From assembly GCF_900167365.1 (NCBI RefSeq), contig NZ_FUXL01000013.1:60909-124908 (forward strand): a stretch of DNA of 64,000 nt, in the 5' to 3' direction. Shown one piece after another: positions 19,270-27,477 of this stretch; position 1 is the stretch's first letter; each line of letters starts with the position of its first letter. The position numbers were made by a program, and so were the translations under genes. The notes beneath the pieces were generated by a model. The model did no database searches, had not been told where the DNA came from, and saw only the letters and a list, made by a program, of their open reading frames with translations. The DNA is from Consotaella salsifontis. Lineage in GTDB: Bacteria > Pseudomonadota > Alphaproteobacteria > Rhizobiales > Rhizobiaceae.

Positions 19270-19535
19270 GCGCGTGTCTCCCGGTTGTCGCTTTGCGACC
19301 TGACGGCAACCCGCCCGAACCTCGAGATTCGGTAGGGGCTTCCATTCCTCGACTCGATCAAGCCTCGCCGTTTCAACCTGAAGAAGACGCCGAGCGAACA
19401 ATCGGACAGGAGGTTCCCGTCCCGTGTCATGCATTCGATGGAGGTGATGCGCCGACCGTCGGCGCGGGTGTGGCGGATGTATCCGCCCTGGGCGAGCACG
19501 TGAAGAACACGCTGCTCGCCGCGCGAGATGTTCAT
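19266..19535 (-). CDS. yjhX: YjhX/TopAI-family (UPF0386) protein, probable toxin
   Basis: 89 residues from ATG 19535 (MNISRGEQRVLHVLAQGG), the family start; an upstream ATG adds five residues. The whole UPF0386 pattern is present: SRxEQRxLHVLAxGG, IECMTRDGNLLSDCSLGVFFRLKRRGLIES and NGSPYRIS. E. coli YjhX (TopAI) inhibits topoisomerase I. The stop overlaps the downstream GNAT start, as expected for a toxin-antitoxin pair. Confidence 0.85.
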   Translation of the reverse strand: MNISRGEQRVLHVLAQGGYIRHTRADGRRITSIECMTRDGNLLSDCSLGVFFRLKRRGLIESRNGSPYRISRFGRVAVRSQSDNRETRA

Positions 19536-19680
19536 TGCTGAGACTTTCATGCGGAATCGAAATCAAGCGCCATCCTCGCGCCGATGCGTCAAACACATCG
19601 GCCCGGCGCTGCTCCACGTTCCGCGCGCGGGCGGAACGTTAGAGGATTCCCGCAGTCTCCGGCATCAAACACCTGTTGGT

Positions 19681-19705
19681 CGCGGACCACCTGTCCGCGC
19701 TTTTT
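19681..19705 (+). terminator. Hairpin with T-tract, plus-strand orientation
   Basis: CGCGGAC / GTCCGCG stem of seven pairs with a five-base loop, followed by CTTTTT. It has the form of an intrinsic terminator for rightward transcription, but the flanking genes (yjhX, HD hydrolase) are both leftward. It may end an antisense or convergent transcript. Confidence 0.5.
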
Positions 19706-19731
19706 CTAATATTCCAAGGCTCTGCCTCGGG

Positions 19732-20286
19732 TCAATCCGCGTCCTCGTCCGCACCCCCGGCCGCCATCGCCCTCCGCCAAGCGCGGTCGAATTCGGCCTC
19801 CAGCGCGGCGTCAGTGCCGCGACAGACATCGACCACCGCGCGGCCCCAGTCGGCGTAGGCGAGGACGCGCTCCGGAGACCATCCCTCGGGCGCCTGGTTG
19901 GCGACCTCGGCGACATTGCTCGTCTTGTCGGCGATCTTGATCAGCTTGGCGCGCCATGACGCCCTAGCCGTATGCTCCACCTGCCGGCGGCGGCGCTCAT
20001 CTTCGGCAAGGCCGGGCGGATCTGTCACTTCCATGACCACCGAGGCGACCTCCCCGCCGAAGCGCTCCTTGAGGAGCGCCTCGTCCACGCCCGTATCCTC
20101 CACCGTGTCGTGGAGCAGCGCGGCGATGACGGTCGTTGCGTCGAACGGCTCATGCCGAGCGCACAAGGCCGCGACCTCGGCGAGATGATTGACGTAGGGC
20201 TCGACGCCGTTCTTGCGCGTCTGCCCGCTGTGGACCTCGCAGGCGAGTTGCAGCGCCTCGATGACGAGCCGCGCCTCGGCCGACAT
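19732..20286 (-). CDS. HD-domain hydrolase (SpoT/MESH1-like) in the urease operon
   Basis: 184 residues. The N-terminal HSGQTRKNGVEPYVNHLAEVA, the metal-binding HD in AALLHDTVEDT and the KIADKTSNV block are those of single-domain (p)ppGpp hydrolases and related HD phosphohydrolases. No synthetase, TGS or ACT domain is present. The start overlaps the ureA stop (ATGA), so it is translated with ureD-ureA. A link between nucleotide signalling and nitrogen supply is suggested by position only. Confidence 0.85.
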   Translation of the reverse strand: MSAEARLVIEALQLACEVHSGQTRKNGVEPYVNHLAEVAALCARHEPFDATTVIAALLHDTVEDTGVDEALLKERFGGEVASVVMEVTDPPGLAEDERRRRQVEHTARASWRAKLIKIADKTSNVAEVANQAPEGWSPERVLAYADWGRAVVDVCRGTDAALEAEFDRAWRRAMAAGGADEDAD

Positions 20287-20588
20287 CAGCGGATCGGCTC
20301 GTGAACGGTAACCAGCTTGCTGCCGTCGGGAAAGGTCGCTTCCACCTGAACGTCGGGGATCATCTCGGCGATGCCTTCCATGACCTGTTCGCGCGTGACC
20401 ACATGGGCGCCCGCCTCCATCAGGTCGGCGACGGAGCGCCCATCTCTGGCACCCTCGACGACGAAGTCGGTGATCAGCGCCACCGCTTCCGGATAGTTCA
20501 GCTTGACGCCCCGCGCGAGGCGCTTTCTCGCCACCTCGGCGGCCATGGCGATGAGGAGCTTATCCTTCTCTCGTGGGGTCAGCTGCAT
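20286..20588 (-). CDS. ureA: Urease gamma subunit UreA
   Basis: 100 residues, the standard size. Family blocks are [40 protein letters not shown] and [21 protein letters not shown]. It follows ureD by 27 bases and overlaps the HD hydrolase gene downstream. All three structural subunits are intact in this window but are not adjacent. Confidence 0.97.
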   Translation of the reverse strand: MQLTPREKDKLLIAMAAEVARKRLARGVKLNYPEAVALITDFVVEGARDGRSVADLMEAGAHVVTREQVMEGIAEMIPDVQVEATFPDGSKLVTVHEPIR

Positions 20589-20615
20589 CTGTCGTCCTTC
20601 GGAAGCTCGTCCTGA

Positions 20616-21479
20616 TCAAATGGACCATACAGGGGGAAGCGCGCTCTCGGCCAGCGCCGAAAGAAGAGGAACGAGCGTCTTTCTCAACATATGGCCGCTC
20701 TCGGCAAGAAGGCGGACGACCAGAAGGCCGTCGAAGGCGCTTGCCCCGCCTGCCGCGCCGATAAGCGCGCGCACGCCCTCGAGGCGCGCCGAAACCTCGG
20801 GCTCATGCAGCAGCACCGTGGCGAACGCCCGCGCGCCGCCAAGCGTCGCGGCATGGCCCGCCAGCCCAAAAACGTCGCCCTGCAACGAAAGGTCGTCGGC
20901 GAACACCAGCCGGCCGTCGCGGCGGACGCGCCATCGATCTGCGAAGGAGCCGGAGGTCACGCTCTCGCCCATCATCTGGCGGCCGAGGACAGCGCTCTCC
21001 ACCATCAGCAGTCGGCTGGTCGCCTCGATCTCGGCATCAAGGGTGCGGGCGATTCGGCCGCCATCGAAGAGGATCGTCTCCTGCGGCAGGAAGGAGAGCG
21101 CGGCGCGCGGCGCGACGACGAGACGCGTCGCGACCTGAGCGCGACCGGCGCTCGCCCGGTAGATGCGCTCGCAAGACTGGGTCGTGGCCGTGAGGGTTGC
21201 GCCTTCCTCCACACGAAACTCCTGTGTCAACCGGTCGCCGCCCGTTAGCCCCCCGGCGGTGTTGATGGCGACGGCTGTGAGGCCCGGCGCCGGCAATCGC
21301 GGAAAGCGCAGCTTGAGACAGCCTTCCTGATAAAGCCGCGACAGGCGGCTCTTTCCTTCGCGTTGATGGACGATAACGGCGGCACTTCCCCGCGCGCGCT
21401 GGAGTTCCGCAGAATAGGTTGATGCTGATTCGCCCGTTTCGGTCAGTGCCTCGTCCATGTCTCGCGGCTTGCCCTTCAT
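20616..21479 (-). CDS. ureD: Urease accessory protein UreD
   Basis: 287 residues from ATG 21479; ATG 21458 is an alternative start, and the frame is open upstream without family similarity. UreD is the scaffold for UreF-UreG-apo-urease. Visible are NTAGGLTGGDRL, the QSCERIYRAS block, LPQETILFDGGR and the C-terminal helical part. It is the first gene of the minus-strand ureD-ureA-HD group and is divergent from the cofactor gene at 21,624. Confidence 0.93.
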   Translation of the reverse strand: MKGKPRDMDEALTETGESASTYSAELQRARGSAAVIVHQREGKSRLSRLYQEGCLKLRFPRLPAPGLTAVAINTAGGLTGGDRLTQEFRVEEGATLTATTQSCERIYRASAGRAQVATRLVVAPRAALSFLPQETILFDGGRIARTLDAEIEATSRLLMVESAVLGRQMMGESVTSGSFADRWRVRRDGRLVFADDLSLQGDVFGLAGHAATLGGARAFATVLLHEPEVSARLEGVRALIGAAGGASAFDGLLVVRLLAESGHMLRKTLVPLLSALAESALPPVWSI

Positions 21480-21623
21480 TCGGCGTTTGAAGCTGCAGCA
21501 GTAGTGCCGATGCGTTCCCCGCTTGTCGAGCCCGCGGCTTTGCCGCACTATCGCGGCTCGAATGCGACGCGGCGGCGAGGCCAGAGACCGCCAGCCCATG
21601 TCGCGAAAAGCGGAAAAGGACCA

Positions 21624-22643
21624 ATGGGACGCACCTTGGGATGGGACATCGGAGGCGCGTTCGTCAGGGCGGCTCTCGCCAGCGACGGACGGGTTCTGAA
21701 GGTCTGGCAAATCCCTATTCCGATCGCGCGAGGTCGCGGCGCGATCGAACAGGCCATCGACTCCATTCTCGGCGATGCCGGCGAAATCAGCCGCCACACC
21801 GTCACCCTGACCGGCGAGATCGCGGACAGCTTCGCGGACCGCAAGGCCGGTGTCGAGCAGCTGAGCTCGGCGCTTCACGAGCGTCTGGGCGACGACCTCT
21901 TTCTCTATGCCGGCCGGTCCGGCTGGTTGAGCGGAACTGAAGTCACCGGATATGCCGAGGACATTGCCTCAGCAAGCTGGCATGCCAGCGCCAGTCTCGC
22001 GGCCGAGGCGGTGAGCGAGGCTCTTTTCATCGACATGGGCTCCTCCAGCACCGACATCGCACCTATCGCCGAGCACCGTGTGCGCGCCGCCGGCTATACG
22101 GAGCGCGAGCGCCTGGTCTGCGGCGAACTCGTACCGCAGGGCTTCGTGAGGACGCCGGTGATGGCAGTGGCGGACGTCGTGCCGTTCGGCGGCCGCTCGA
22201 CCCCTGTGCTCGCCGTGGACTTTGCGACCATGGAGGATGCGCAGCGCCTTCTGGGCACTCTGGAGGAAACGGGCGAACCGCCGGAGGATGATTCGGCGGC
22301 GCTCGACGCCACCTCGCGCGCACGGTTGGCCCGGATGGTGGGAATGGACGTGGCCGACGCCTCGCCCGAGGCGTGGAGCGCGCTCGCCGCCGCCTTTGCC
22401 GAGGCGCAGCTTCGCCATGTCCAGGACGCGGCCTTGCTGGTGCTGTCGCGCTGCGACATCACCAAGGATGCGCCCATCGTAGTCGCCGGCGCAGGACGGC
22501 CGGTGCTCAGGCGCCTCGCGGCGCGGCTCGATCGCGGCGTCATCGACTTCGCCGATCTCGTCGATTGTCCGTCCGGCCTCAGGGACGCCGTCTGCCTCGC
22601 GGCGCCAGCGGCGGCCGTCGCGCTGCTCGGCGGAAACGACTGA
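21624..22643 (+). CDS. Hydantoinase/oxoprolinase-family protein of the H4MPT/methanofuran C1 pathway (MfnF-like)
   Basis: 339 residues from ATG 21624 with an AAAAGGA site. An ASKHA-type ATPase fold is suggested by LGWDIGGAFVRAAL at the start, FIDMGSSSTDIAPI in the middle and VVAGAGRPVLRRLA near the end. The pattern matches the H4MPT-linked C1-transfer family that includes archaeal MfnF, which couples the furan and tyramine-glutamate parts of methanofuran. The amino acid kinase and MfnB-like genes next to it support this. The exact bacterial substrate is not established here. Confidence 0.82.
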   Translation: MGRTLGWDIGGAFVRAALASDGRVLKVWQIPIPIARGRGAIEQAIDSILGDAGEISRHTVTLTGEIADSFADRKAGVEQLSSALHERLGDDLFLYAGRSGWLSGTEVTGYAEDIASASWHASASLAAEAVSEALFIDMGSSSTDIAPIAEHRVRAAGYTERERLVCGELVPQGFVRTPVMAVADVVPFGGRSTPVLAVDFATMEDAQRLLGTLEETGEPPEDDSAALDATSRARLARMVGMDVADASPEAWSALAAAFAEAQLRHVQDAALLVLSRCDITKDAPIVVAGAGRPVLRRLAARLDRGVIDFADLVDCPSGLRDAVCLAAPAAAVALLGGND

Positions 22644-22677
22644 CGAAATCAGGCATACGCAGCGGTCAAGCCGGCTG

Positions 22678-23307
22678 TCAGGCGGCGCCCTGCCAGCCCC
22701 GGGCGATCGGGCGTCCAGGAATGATGCCCTCGGCGAAACGCCGGCCTGCCCCGGCCAGATCGTAGGGTCCGGCGATGTGAACGTCGGCGCCCGGCGCCAG
22801 CATCTGCAGGAAGGCCTCGTCGATGATCTCGGCGCCGCGCAGGGCGAAGAGCGTGCTGTTCTCGGGCACGACGGTCTGCTTGATGAGCAGCACCCGGCGA
22901 CAGCCGAGACGCGCCGCAAGCCAGGCCGACAAGGCATCGGCCGTCACGGCCCAGGTTTTCTCGATCTCTTGATGCTGGCACAGGAGGCTGTAGGGCATCC
23001 ACACCGGGATTTCGCCCCTGGCGATGGCAGCCTTGATCGCCTCCTCGGAGTTGGCCGGCACCATGCGCTGGCCAAGGCTCGCCAGAGCGTGGCCGAACTG
23101 CTCCATGGCGAGGATCGCCATCTGATGGGCCGCCTCCTCGCTATAACCCATCTTATACTTGTTGTGCCGAACGGCATCGGCGAAAGGCCCGCCACCCGGA
23201 ACGACGATGGAGGGAATGGACGTTCTCTCGATCGCCTCGACCCAACGCGCCAAATCGCGCAGCACGGTCGCGCTTCCGCCGAATTTCATCACCAGAACGT
23301 CATTCAT
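22678..23307 (-). CDS. Amino acid kinase-family protein of the methanofuran-like cofactor pathway (MfnE-like)
   Basis: 209 residues from ATG 23307; the preceding in-frame TTG is less likely. The N-terminal VMKFGGSA and the VVPGGGPFADAVR loop are those of the amino acid kinase fold. Short amino acid kinases of this kind beside MfnB and MfnF homologues correspond to archaeal MfnE, which phosphorylates (aminomethyl)furan phosphate. It converges with the MfnF-like gene. Specific activity is inferred from neighbours. Confidence 0.8.
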   Translation of the reverse strand: MNDVLVMKFGGSATVLRDLARWVEAIERTSIPSIVVPGGGPFADAVRHNKYKMGYSEEAAHQMAILAMEQFGHALASLGQRMVPANSEEAIKAAIARGEIPVWMPYSLLCQHQEIEKTWAVTADALSAWLAARLGCRRVLLIKQTVVPENSTLFALRGAEIIDEAFLQMLAPGADVHIAGPYDLAGAGRRFAEGIIPGRPIARGWQGAA

Positions 23308-23543
23308 GGACAATGGTCATCTCCCTTTGGGCACAGCGGCCCTTCGAGATTGTTCTTTCAAGGCTCCGGGCACGGCCGCCCTTGCGAAACAGCGCGGGCC
23401 GACAGCGCGTGCTCGGCTTGGCCGGACGGTGGCCTTCCTAGGTGCCGCCTGCCAGAGCGCGCAGCGATCGTCTGAGGCGGGTCGCGGGTCCATGCCCTTG
23501 GCTTATCCTGCCTTGCTTAATTAAGAATTTTCACCGTCATCGA

Positions 23544-24560
23544 TCAACCCGGCGCGGCGCTCCGCCGGATCTCGATGCCGGCGGCACCGGAGCCCAGATC
23601 GAGCTTCTCGACCCTCACCATGACGCGCTTGACGCGCTGATCGGCCAGCACATCCGCCGCCAGGCGCTCCGCCATCGCCTCGACGAATTCCAGATGCCCA
23701 GCCTCGGCGAGCCGCCCGATCGCGTCGGTGATGATATCGTAGGAAAAGACATCGGCCATGTCGCGCGGCTCGCGGGGATGACGTATCACCTCCGCCTCTA
23801 CCGAAAAACGCACTCTTTGCCGCATGCCGCGCTCGTGGCTGTACGCACCGACGGTCATGTCGACCACATGGTCCCGCACGAAGACGACATCCGTGGCTAC
23901 CTCTTCCCCTTCGCGCTCCGCGGATGCTGCAGACCGGACGAGCCGACGCATCTGCGCGAGAGCCGTACCGTCAGGGCCGCGCCCACGGTCCTCGCCGCGC
24001 CAGCGCCCGCTCCACAGGATCATGTCCGGCGCAAGGGCGAGAAGACGCGGCACGTCCGGCGGTTCAAGTGCCCCGGCGAGTACACTGATCAAGCCCGCTT
24101 GTCGGCAGGCTTTGACGAAGCGCGCGAGCACGGCGGGCGAGCGATGATCGAGAAGCCGATTTTCCCCGGTCGGCGGCGCCAGAAGGACGCCCGCAAAGCC
24201 CTTCCCCTTCAGCCCTTGAAGCTCGGCACGAGGAGGCGCCTCGGTCGCGATCCAGGCGATCCGGCGGGGACACTCCTTCGCCATCCACCGGCAGCCAGAG
24301 GCGACGCCTTCGTTCATGGAGGGCGGAAGCACCATGGCTTCAAACCCCGCCAATTCCGCCTCGCGGCCAAGTGCCGAGGAAGCGAGAGCTTCGCTGATTG
24401 CCATCCAGACGGGGGTGCCCGCCGCCGAGACGATGACATCATGTCGCTGTGCGGTCGGCGCATCCGCCGAGCCGGGAATAAAGAACAGGCGATCGGCGCC
24501 GCCCTCGAGCGCGGTCGCCACCTCTGTGGGGTTCGTGATTGCGACGATGAACTGGGTCAC
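23544..24560 (-). CDS. Fusion of (5-formylfuran-3-yl)methyl phosphate synthase (MfnB-like) and FolB-like aldolase
   Basis: 338 residues from GTG 24560, preceded by GGAG. Residues 1-215 match the MfnB/DUF556 TIM barrel (VAITNPTEVATALEGGADRLFF; SAAGTPVWMAISEAL; KGFAGVLLAPP), which makes the furan ring from two glyceraldehyde-3-phosphates. Residues 220-338 match dihydroneopterin aldolase/FolB (DVVFVRDHVVDMTVGAYSHER; SYDIITDAI; VRVEKLDL). The fusion joins methanofuran-type and pterin-type cofactor chemistry in one chain. Confidence 0.82.
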   Translation of the reverse strand: MTQFIVAITNPTEVATALEGGADRLFFIPGSADAPTAQRHDVIVSAAGTPVWMAISEALASSALGREAELAGFEAMVLPPSMNEGVASGCRWMAKECPRRIAWIATEAPPRAELQGLKGKGFAGVLLAPPTGENRLLDHRSPAVLARFVKACRQAGLISVLAGALEPPDVPRLLALAPDMILWSGRWRGEDRGRGPDGTALAQMRRLVRSAASAEREGEEVATDVVFVRDHVVDMTVGAYSHERGMRQRVRFSVEAEVIRHPREPRDMADVFSYDIITDAIGRLAEAGHLEFVEAMAERLAADVLADQRVKRVMVRVEKLDLGSGAAGIEIRRSAAPG

Positions 24561-24792
24561 GCCATCTCCGAAAAAGCTGCGGGTTTCATAGCGCCGGCGC
24601 CCCTCATTGGGCAACGGCGCCGAAAGGCAACATCGCCGAAGCGTCGACCGCACACCATTTCCGTCGTGGATCACTCACCGCGCACCATTGCGCCTTGACG
24701 CAGCGCGCCGGGCAGGACACAGCGGGGAGGAACCAGGGCGCGCGGCAAAGCCCCGCCCTACTTCGTGCCTCTGAGCCTTCGGGAGCCGATCG

Positions 24793-25041
24793 ATGAAGCC
24801 GATCTTCGTTCAGTTCAAATGCCGGCCCGGCCAAGCCTACAAGGTCGCCGACACGCTGGTCGAGACGGTCGAGGAAATCTCGGAGGTCTATTCCACCTCC
24901 GGTCACTACGACCTCATCGCCAAGTTCTATCTCGACGACGACAAGGACATCGGCAGGTTTGTGACCGAGTCGTTGCAGCCGCTCGACGGTGTCGCCGACA
25001 CCTTCACCCTTGTCGCCTTCAAGGCCTTCGGCCGCGCCTGA
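24793..25041 (+). CDS. Stand-alone Lrp/AsnC ligand-binding (RAM) domain protein
   Basis: 82 residues. The chain is only the alpha-beta ligand-binding domain of Lrp/AsnC regulators (FVQFKCRPGQAYKVADTL; GHYDLIAKFYLDDDKDIGRFV; TFTLVAFKAFG) and lacks the HTH. Such proteins form ring oligomers that bind amino acids and may modulate partner regulators. A GGAGCCGATCG site precedes the ATG. The adjacent convergent gene encodes an HTH protein, but no functional link can be shown. Confidence 0.85.
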   Translation: MKPIFVQFKCRPGQAYKVADTLVETVEEISEVYSTSGHYDLIAKFYLDDDKDIGRFVTESLQPLDGVADTFTLVAFKAFGRA

Positions 25042-25050
25042 CGCGCCAAC

Positions 25051-25335
25051 CTAGCCGTCGTTGGCCGCGTTGAGCTCCGACGGCTTCAGGCCGGCTTCCG
25101 TGCCCGCGCCGCCGCGCTGCAGTCGGACGCCCGGTCCGCCGCCGTCGGCGGGCAGGAACTCGACGCCCGCCTGCTCCAGCACGCGCTTCATCGTGACGAT
25201 GTCCTGCTGGGCGGGACGTTTCAGCCCCTTTTCAAAGTCTTCGACGATGGCGTTATCGAGGTGCGACGCCTCCGCGAGCTTGCGTGTCGTCCAGTCAAGC
25301 AAGGCGCGGGCGGCTCGGCATTGTTCAGGAATCAT
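25051..25335 (-). CDS. Small XRE-type helix-turn-helix protein
   Basis: 94 residues from ATG 25335. An XRE-like HTH covers residues 1-60 (CRAARALLDWTTRKLAEASHLDNAIVEDFEKGLKRP is the typical helix arrangement). A short Gly-rich tail ends GVRLQRGGAGTEAG. It is a probable DNA-binding regulator of unknown target, 9 bases from the end of the convergent RAM-domain gene. Confidence 0.75.
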   Translation of the reverse strand: MIPEQCRAARALLDWTTRKLAEASHLDNAIVEDFEKGLKRPAQQDIVTMKRVLEQAGVEFLPADGGGPGVRLQRGGAGTEAGLKPSELNAANDG

Positions 25336-25440
25336 GATGATCTTCGACTCGCGTGAATTTCCCTCATGACGGAAAGCGCCATTTCGCGCCGCGCGCAACG
25401 ACTTCGATCAAGAATTTCCACTCCCATGCACAAAGCGTGA

Positions 25441-27006
25441 TCAGCCGACGACCTCCACCATCGTGCGGCTCTCGTCAGACGCCGGCGAGCGAAGCAGGTC
25501 GGCATCGATGGCGTCGCTCCAACGCACGACGCGATTGCGTCCGTATCGCTTGGCCCGGTAGAGCGCCATGTCGGCAGCCTTGACGAGAGTGGATGGGGAG
25601 CCGACCACTGCGCGACGCGAAAGCGGCGTCACAGTGGCGCAGCCAACGCTGACGGTGATCACTTCCGATGCCGCGCTGCGGGGATGGCGGATCGCCAACG
25701 CCTCGATGGACGCGCGCAGGCGCTGGGCGATCCTCAAGGCTGCGACGGCGTCGGCATGGGCCAGCACCAGGGCAAACTCCTCTCCGCCATAGCGCGCCGC
25801 CATGTCTCCCTGGCTGCGGGTGAGCTGCCTCATGCATTGTGCCACCCGCTTCAGGCAGACATCGCCCGCCGGATGGCCGTATTCGTCGTTGAAGTCCTTG
25901 AAGTAGTCGATATCCACCATGACGACGCTGACGTCCGCGCCGCTGTGGCAGGCCGCATCCCAACACGCATCGAGGTGCAGGTCGAAGGCGCGGCGGTTGT
26001 AGAGCCCGGTGAGCCCGTCGCTCGTCGCCAGATGCGCGGCGGCGCGTTGGCCGGCCGCGATATCCCGGGTGATGCGGAAGCCAAGCAGACCAATGGCGAG
26101 CACAAGGGCCAGAGCGGTCAGCGCGTGATAGACGAAGTTGATGCGCCAGGCGGCCAGAACCTCGTCGATCGATCGCGCGGCAAGCACGACCACGGGATAG
26201 TGAGTACCGCGCATATAGCCAGCGACGCGCTCGACGCCGTCGTAAGGCGAGGGAGAACGGAAGGTGCCGCGGGCATCCTCGGCGAAGAAGCGCTCGAAAT
26301 GAGGCATCTGCCTGAAATCGAAATCCTTCAACTTGGGCAGATAGGGAAAGCGAGTGTAGAACGACCCGTCCCTGCCGAAGAAGGTGATGCTGCCGTTCTT
26401 GCCGATATCGAACTGCGAATAGAGCGTCGTGAAAAAGTCGAGCCGGATGCCGGCGATGACAACGCCGCCGAAGCTGCCGTCGGGTCGGTTGATCCGCGCC
26501 GAAACGGTGAGCATGCGCTGGCCGATCGTCCTGCTTTCGACCGGTGGGCCGACAAAGACACCATCGGTGTTGTGTGTGCGATGATACTGAAAATAGGCGC
26601 GGTCGGCGAAGTTCAGCTTGTCCTCATCGAGGTGGAAGGACGTGGCAATGCGGTTGCCGGAGGCGTCCATCACGTTGAGCGCCGTCAGTTGGTTGGTGCG
26701 ATCCACCATCTTGCGCAGCATCGCCGTGAGGGGACGCTCGGTCTGCGCCGTCATGGGCGTCATTTCAACATATCGGGCGATCCCCGACACACTGACGCTC
26801 GCCATTTCCAGCGTGTCCTCGGCCTGCTGAACCAGGGAGCGCGAGAGGTTGACCAGAGAATCCTGCGCGTTGCGCAGCTCCTTCTCGCGCGCTTGGTATT
26901 CGGTCCAGCCGAAGAGCGACAGAATCACGGCGCAGGCAAGCGCGATCGACACCCGCAGGGCCAGCAATGCCCGATCGGCCATCAGTGCGCGCGGCAATTC
27001 GTCCAT
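25441..27006 (-). CDS. Membrane diguanylate cyclase with periplasmic Cache sensor and GGDEF domain
   Basis: 521 residues from ATG 27006 (GAGAG site; a GTG at 27033 is less likely). Membrane helix about 14-35, periplasmic Cache-type domain (YFQYHRTHNTDGVFVGPPV; VVIAGIRLDFFTTLYSQ), a second helix about 290-312, then a cytoplasmic GGDEF domain with active-site GGEEF near 407. It should make cyclic di-GMP in response to an external small molecule. No EAL domain, and no RxxD inhibitory site five residues before GGEEF was seen. It is the last host gene before the prophage. Confidence 0.93.
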   Translation of the reverse strand: MDELPRALMADRALLALRVSIALACAVILSLFGWTEYQAREKELRNAQDSLVNLSRSLVQQAEDTLEMASVSVSGIARYVEMTPMTAQTERPLTAMLRKMVDRTNQLTALNVMDASGNRIATSFHLDEDKLNFADRAYFQYHRTHNTDGVFVGPPVESRTIGQRMLTVSARINRPDGSFGGVVIAGIRLDFFTTLYSQFDIGKNGSITFFGRDGSFYTRFPYLPKLKDFDFRQMPHFERFFAEDARGTFRSPSPYDGVERVAGYMRGTHYPVVVLAARSIDEVLAAWRINFVYHALTALALVLAIGLLGFRITRDIAAGQRAAAHLATSDGLTGLYNRRAFDLHLDACWDAACHSGADVSVVMVDIDYFKDFNDEYGHPAGDVCLKRVAQCMRQLTRSQGDMAARYGGEEFALVLAHADAVAALRIAQRLRASIEALAIRHPRSAASEVITVSVGCATVTPLSRRAVVGSPSTLVKAADMALYRAKRYGRNRVVRWSDAIDADLLRSPASDESRTMVEVVG

Positions 27007-27292
27007 TCGTTGCTCTCGAGGAGAAGTTCGCACGACTGCATATTGTCGATGGGTCTCTAAGCCGGCGTTAATCGACAGAGAAAAGAGTACCCATCGTTTC
27101 GGCCGTGCTTATCTCATGATGAACGAATGGAGCCGGCGGGCGAGTTGGACCGAGCCAACCCCAGCCATAGACAGCAGCCAACGAAGCTGGCGGCTGGTCC
27201 GACATTCGCTCAAGAGCCAAATCCTCGCGTGCAAGGTGCGCACGAAGCCGCCAGGTCGCCAAGCGCCGCGATCATTTCTGGGGATTACAAAA

Positions 27293-27345
27293 TGGTGCTG
27301 CGAGAGAGGATTGAACTCTCGACCTCTCCCTTACCAAGGGAGTGC
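27293..27345 (-). other. 3' part of tRNA-Thr(GGU): prophage attachment site (att)
   Basis: Read on the minus strand this is the tRNA from the end of the D-stem through the anticodon arm (CTTGGTAA loop, anticodon GGT), variable loop, T-arm (GAGAG-TTCAATC-CTCTC), acceptor strand and encoded CCA. The 5' part (acceptor strand, D-arm) is absent; the sequence changes after 27,345. This is what remains at one end when a phage integrates into a tRNA 3' end. The intact tRNA and the second att site should lie beyond the right edge. Confidence 0.85.
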
Positions 27346-27446
27346 ATAAATCGCAGATGCCGAGAAATGCTGGCTTTTGCGCGATGATGATGACGGAAAC
27401 TTCATGATCTGTTCTCGTGTTTCTGTCCGGTATCTGTCAGAGCCGA

Positions 27447-27462
27447 GCCTCACGAATGAGGC
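27447..27462. terminator. Perfect hairpin after the antirepressor gene
   Basis: GCCTCA-CGAA-TGAGGC, six pairs and a tetraloop, 15 bases beyond the stop of the leftmost phage gene. No T-tract follows on either strand, so termination is uncertain. Confidence 0.35.
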
Positions 27463-27477
27463 CCGGCCGCACTCGTT

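Noticed and set aside
25684..27060. 458-codon plus-strand frame opposite the diguanylate cyclase gene
   Set aside because: The minus-strand protein has Cache and GGEEF motifs; the antisense frame does not.
27068..27262. 64-codon minus-strand frame between the cyclase gene and the att site
   Set aside because: No ribosome site or family features; low-complexity composition.
27289..27296. AAAATGGT octamer at the att site
   Set aside because: Its second half is the CCA end of the tRNA gene, so the match to the phage octamer is probably chance.
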